Source: Rhodococcus oxybenzonivorans
GTDB taxonomy: Bacteria > Actinomycetota > Actinomycetes > Mycobacteriales > Mycobacteriaceae
Length of the DNA stretch: 64,000 nucleotides
Reading direction: 5' to 3'
NCBI RefSeq assembly: GCF_003130705.1
Contig: NZ_CP021354.1
Span: 1,488,001-1,552,000, forward strand
Positions 62,777-64,000 of this stretch are shown piece by piece (position 1 is the stretch's first letter; the number at the start of each line of letters is the position of its first letter). The notes under the pieces are model-generated. The model was given only the letters and a program-made list of their open reading frames with translations. It did no database searches and had not been told where the DNA came from. Position numbers and translations under genes: made by a program.

Positions 62777-64000
62777 CGCGACAGCGCATACGCCTCGAGG
62801 TGCGCCACTTGCTCGGGGTCGAGCGAGGGGCGCACCTTCTCGCGTGCTGCGGCCACGTCGGCGGCGGTGACGTCGGCGGCGTCGATGCTCCGGCGCATCG
62901 CGGCAAGCGCGGCTTCGCGGAGGAGCGCCGAGCAGTCGGCGGCCGAGTAGCCGTCGAGGTTGTCGGCCAGGTCGTCGAGGTCGACGTCGTCGGCGAGCGG
63001 GACCGAACTACCGGCGGTCCGCAGGATCGCCTTGCGCGCCTCCGCGTCGGGCGGCGGCACGAACACCAGTCGTTCGAGGCGTCCGGGCCGCAGTAACGCG
63101 GGGTCGATCAGGTCGGGTCGGTTCGTGGCGCCGAGCACCACCACATCGCGCAGAGGCTCGACGCCGTCGAGTTCGGTCAGCAGCGAGGCCACCACGCGGT
63201 CGGAGACACCGGAGTCGGAACTCTGACCGCGGCGCGGGGCCAGCGCATCGATCTCGTCGAGGAAGATGAGGGACGGCGCAGAGTCGCGGGCCCGCTGGAA
63301 CAACTCGCGCACCGCCTTCTCGGACGCGCCCACCCACTTGTCCATCAGCTCGGCGCCCTTGACGGCATGCACGCTGAGCTGTCCCGTACTGGCAAGGGCC
63401 CGAACAAGATAGGTCTTCCCGCAGCCCGGAGGTCCGTACAGCAGGACTCCGCGCGGAGGGTCGACACCGAGGCGTGCAAACGAATCCGGATGCTGCAACG
63501 GCCACAGCACCGCCTCGGTGAGGGCCTGCTTGGTTTCGACCATGTCACCGACGTCGTCGAGGGTGAGGCTGCCGATGGCCAGCTCCTCGCTTCCCGACCT
63601 CGACAATGGGCGGATCACGTCGAGGGCCCCGAGCAGATCCTCCTGGGTCAGAGCTGGGTCGGCCGGTGACCTGGTGGCGCGGTAGGCGGCCCGCAACGCT
63701 GCTTCCCGGCACAGCGCTGCGAGATCGGCCACCACGAATCCCGGCGACCTGGCCGCGATGGCATCGAGGGCGATCCCGTCGGTGGGCACCTTCCGCAGCA
63801 GCAGTTCGAGCAGGGCTCTTCGGGTGGCGCCGTCGGGCAACGTCAGGGCGAGTTCGCGGTCGCACAGTTCCTGGCCGCGCAGCCGGGTGTCGGTCGATTC
63901 CGGATGCGCGGTGGTCGCCACGAATGCGACACCGGCAGTGTCGACGGCACGGCGGAGTTGGTCGAGGATCAGGGCGGAGACGGGTTCCGGAGTCGCGGGC
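62770..64000 (-). CDS. CDC48-like AAA ATPase, C-terminal part
   Basis: About 409 residues visible; the frame is open at the window end, so the N-terminus is missing. The end of a first AAA domain (RALLELLLRKVPTDGIALDA; VVADLAALCREAALRAAYRA) is followed by a complete second one: Walker A GPPGCGKTYLV, Walker B LIFLDEIDALAPRRG, sensor/arginine-finger region VVLGATNRPDLIDPALLRPG. It matches the double-AAA proteins related to CDC48/p97, such as Rv0435c, which unfold proteins or remodel complexes. Its position after sodC and the ligase fits the mycobacterial order, with about 10 kb of other genes inserted. Confidence 0.92.
   Translation of the reverse strand, partial: PATPEPVSALILDQLRRAVDTAGVAFVATTAHPESTDTRLRGQELCDRELALTLPDGATRRALLELLLRKVPTDGIALDAIAARSPGFVVADLAALCREAALRAAYRATRSPADPALTQEDLLGALDVIRPLSRSGSEELAIGSLTLDDVGDMVETKQALTEAVLWPLQHPDSFARLGVDPPRGVLLYGPPGCGKTYLVRALASTGQLSVHAVKGAELMDKWVGASEKAVRELFQRARDSAPSLIFLDEIDALAPRRGQSSDSGVSDRVVASLLTELDGVEPLRDVVVLGATNRPDLIDPALLRPGRLERLVFVPPPDAEARKAILRTAGSSVPLADDVDLDDLADNLDGYSAADCSALLREAALAAMRRSIDAADVTAADVAAAREKVRPSLDPEQVAHLEAYALSRP

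Overview
The window is high-GC actinobacterial DNA. It is most likely from Rhodococcus or a close relative in the mycolic-acid-containing Corynebacteriales: it carries a mycolyltransferase-like esterase, F420-dependent enzymes and pknG-glnH-glnX. From about 22.5 kb onward its gene order, as I recall it, follows the Mycobacterium tuberculosis segment fgd1, pta, ackA, pknG, glnH, glnX, mutT3, thiE, thiO, thiS, thiG, lpqL, thiD, thiC, xthA, GNAT, def, DUF3263, LytR_C, sodC, ybdK and the CDC48-like AAA gene.

Region 1 (1-21.1 kb, + strand) is the 3' part of a nonribosomal peptide/polyketide cluster whose beginning lies outside the window. In order: an NRPS ending in a module whose adenylation domain has been mostly deleted; a ketosynthase-NRPS hybrid with a wrecked acyltransferase remnant and a stray C-terminal half of a condensation domain; an overlapping 3-hydroxyacyl-CoA dehydrogenase; and a terminal NRPS reading (inactive C)-A-T-E-C-A-T-C-A-T-TE. 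The first two A domains of this last gene are nearly identical 1.5-kb cassettes with very unusual G/T-rich, NNG-codon composition. In the sequence as given both are broken by many single-G losses in G runs, so the gene appears as separate frames (9582-10982, 12046-15840, 16587-21074) although the conceptual protein is continuous.

Region 2 (21.1-26.9 kb) holds an Ag85-like secreted esterase, a DUF202 membrane protein, F420-dependent glucose-6-phosphate dehydrogenase, an AurF-like diiron oxygenase with a clear promoter/operator, a hairpin-rich leader, a small conserved-looking protein, decayed TetR and MFS remnants, two tiny candidate genes, and a Ddn-type F420H2-dependent reductase.

Region 3 (27-53.7 kb) is the conserved housekeeping block: acetate overflow/activation (pta-ackA); the PknG signalling module (pknG-glnH-glnX); thiamine synthesis in two transcription units, each led by a TPP riboswitch (thiO-thiS-thiG with divergent thiE, and thiC-thiD); an ABC exporter pair; the LpqL peptidase; a class III nucleotide cyclase; two paralogous GNAT proteins behind a CRP/GlxR-like site; exonuclease III; peptide deformylase; SodC; and a YbdK-like ligase.

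Region 4 (52.4-64 kb) has a PAP2-type membrane protein, a six-gene translationally coupled Mrp Na+/H+ antiporter operon with fused mrpA-mrpB, a Nudix hydrolase, a polytopic membrane protein, a PEP mutase/isocitrate lyase family enzyme, and the 3' part of a CDC48-like AAA ATPase that runs off the window end. Three related intergenic palindromes (23550, 43193, 62731) sit between converging genes. In two of them the arms carry gene stop codons.
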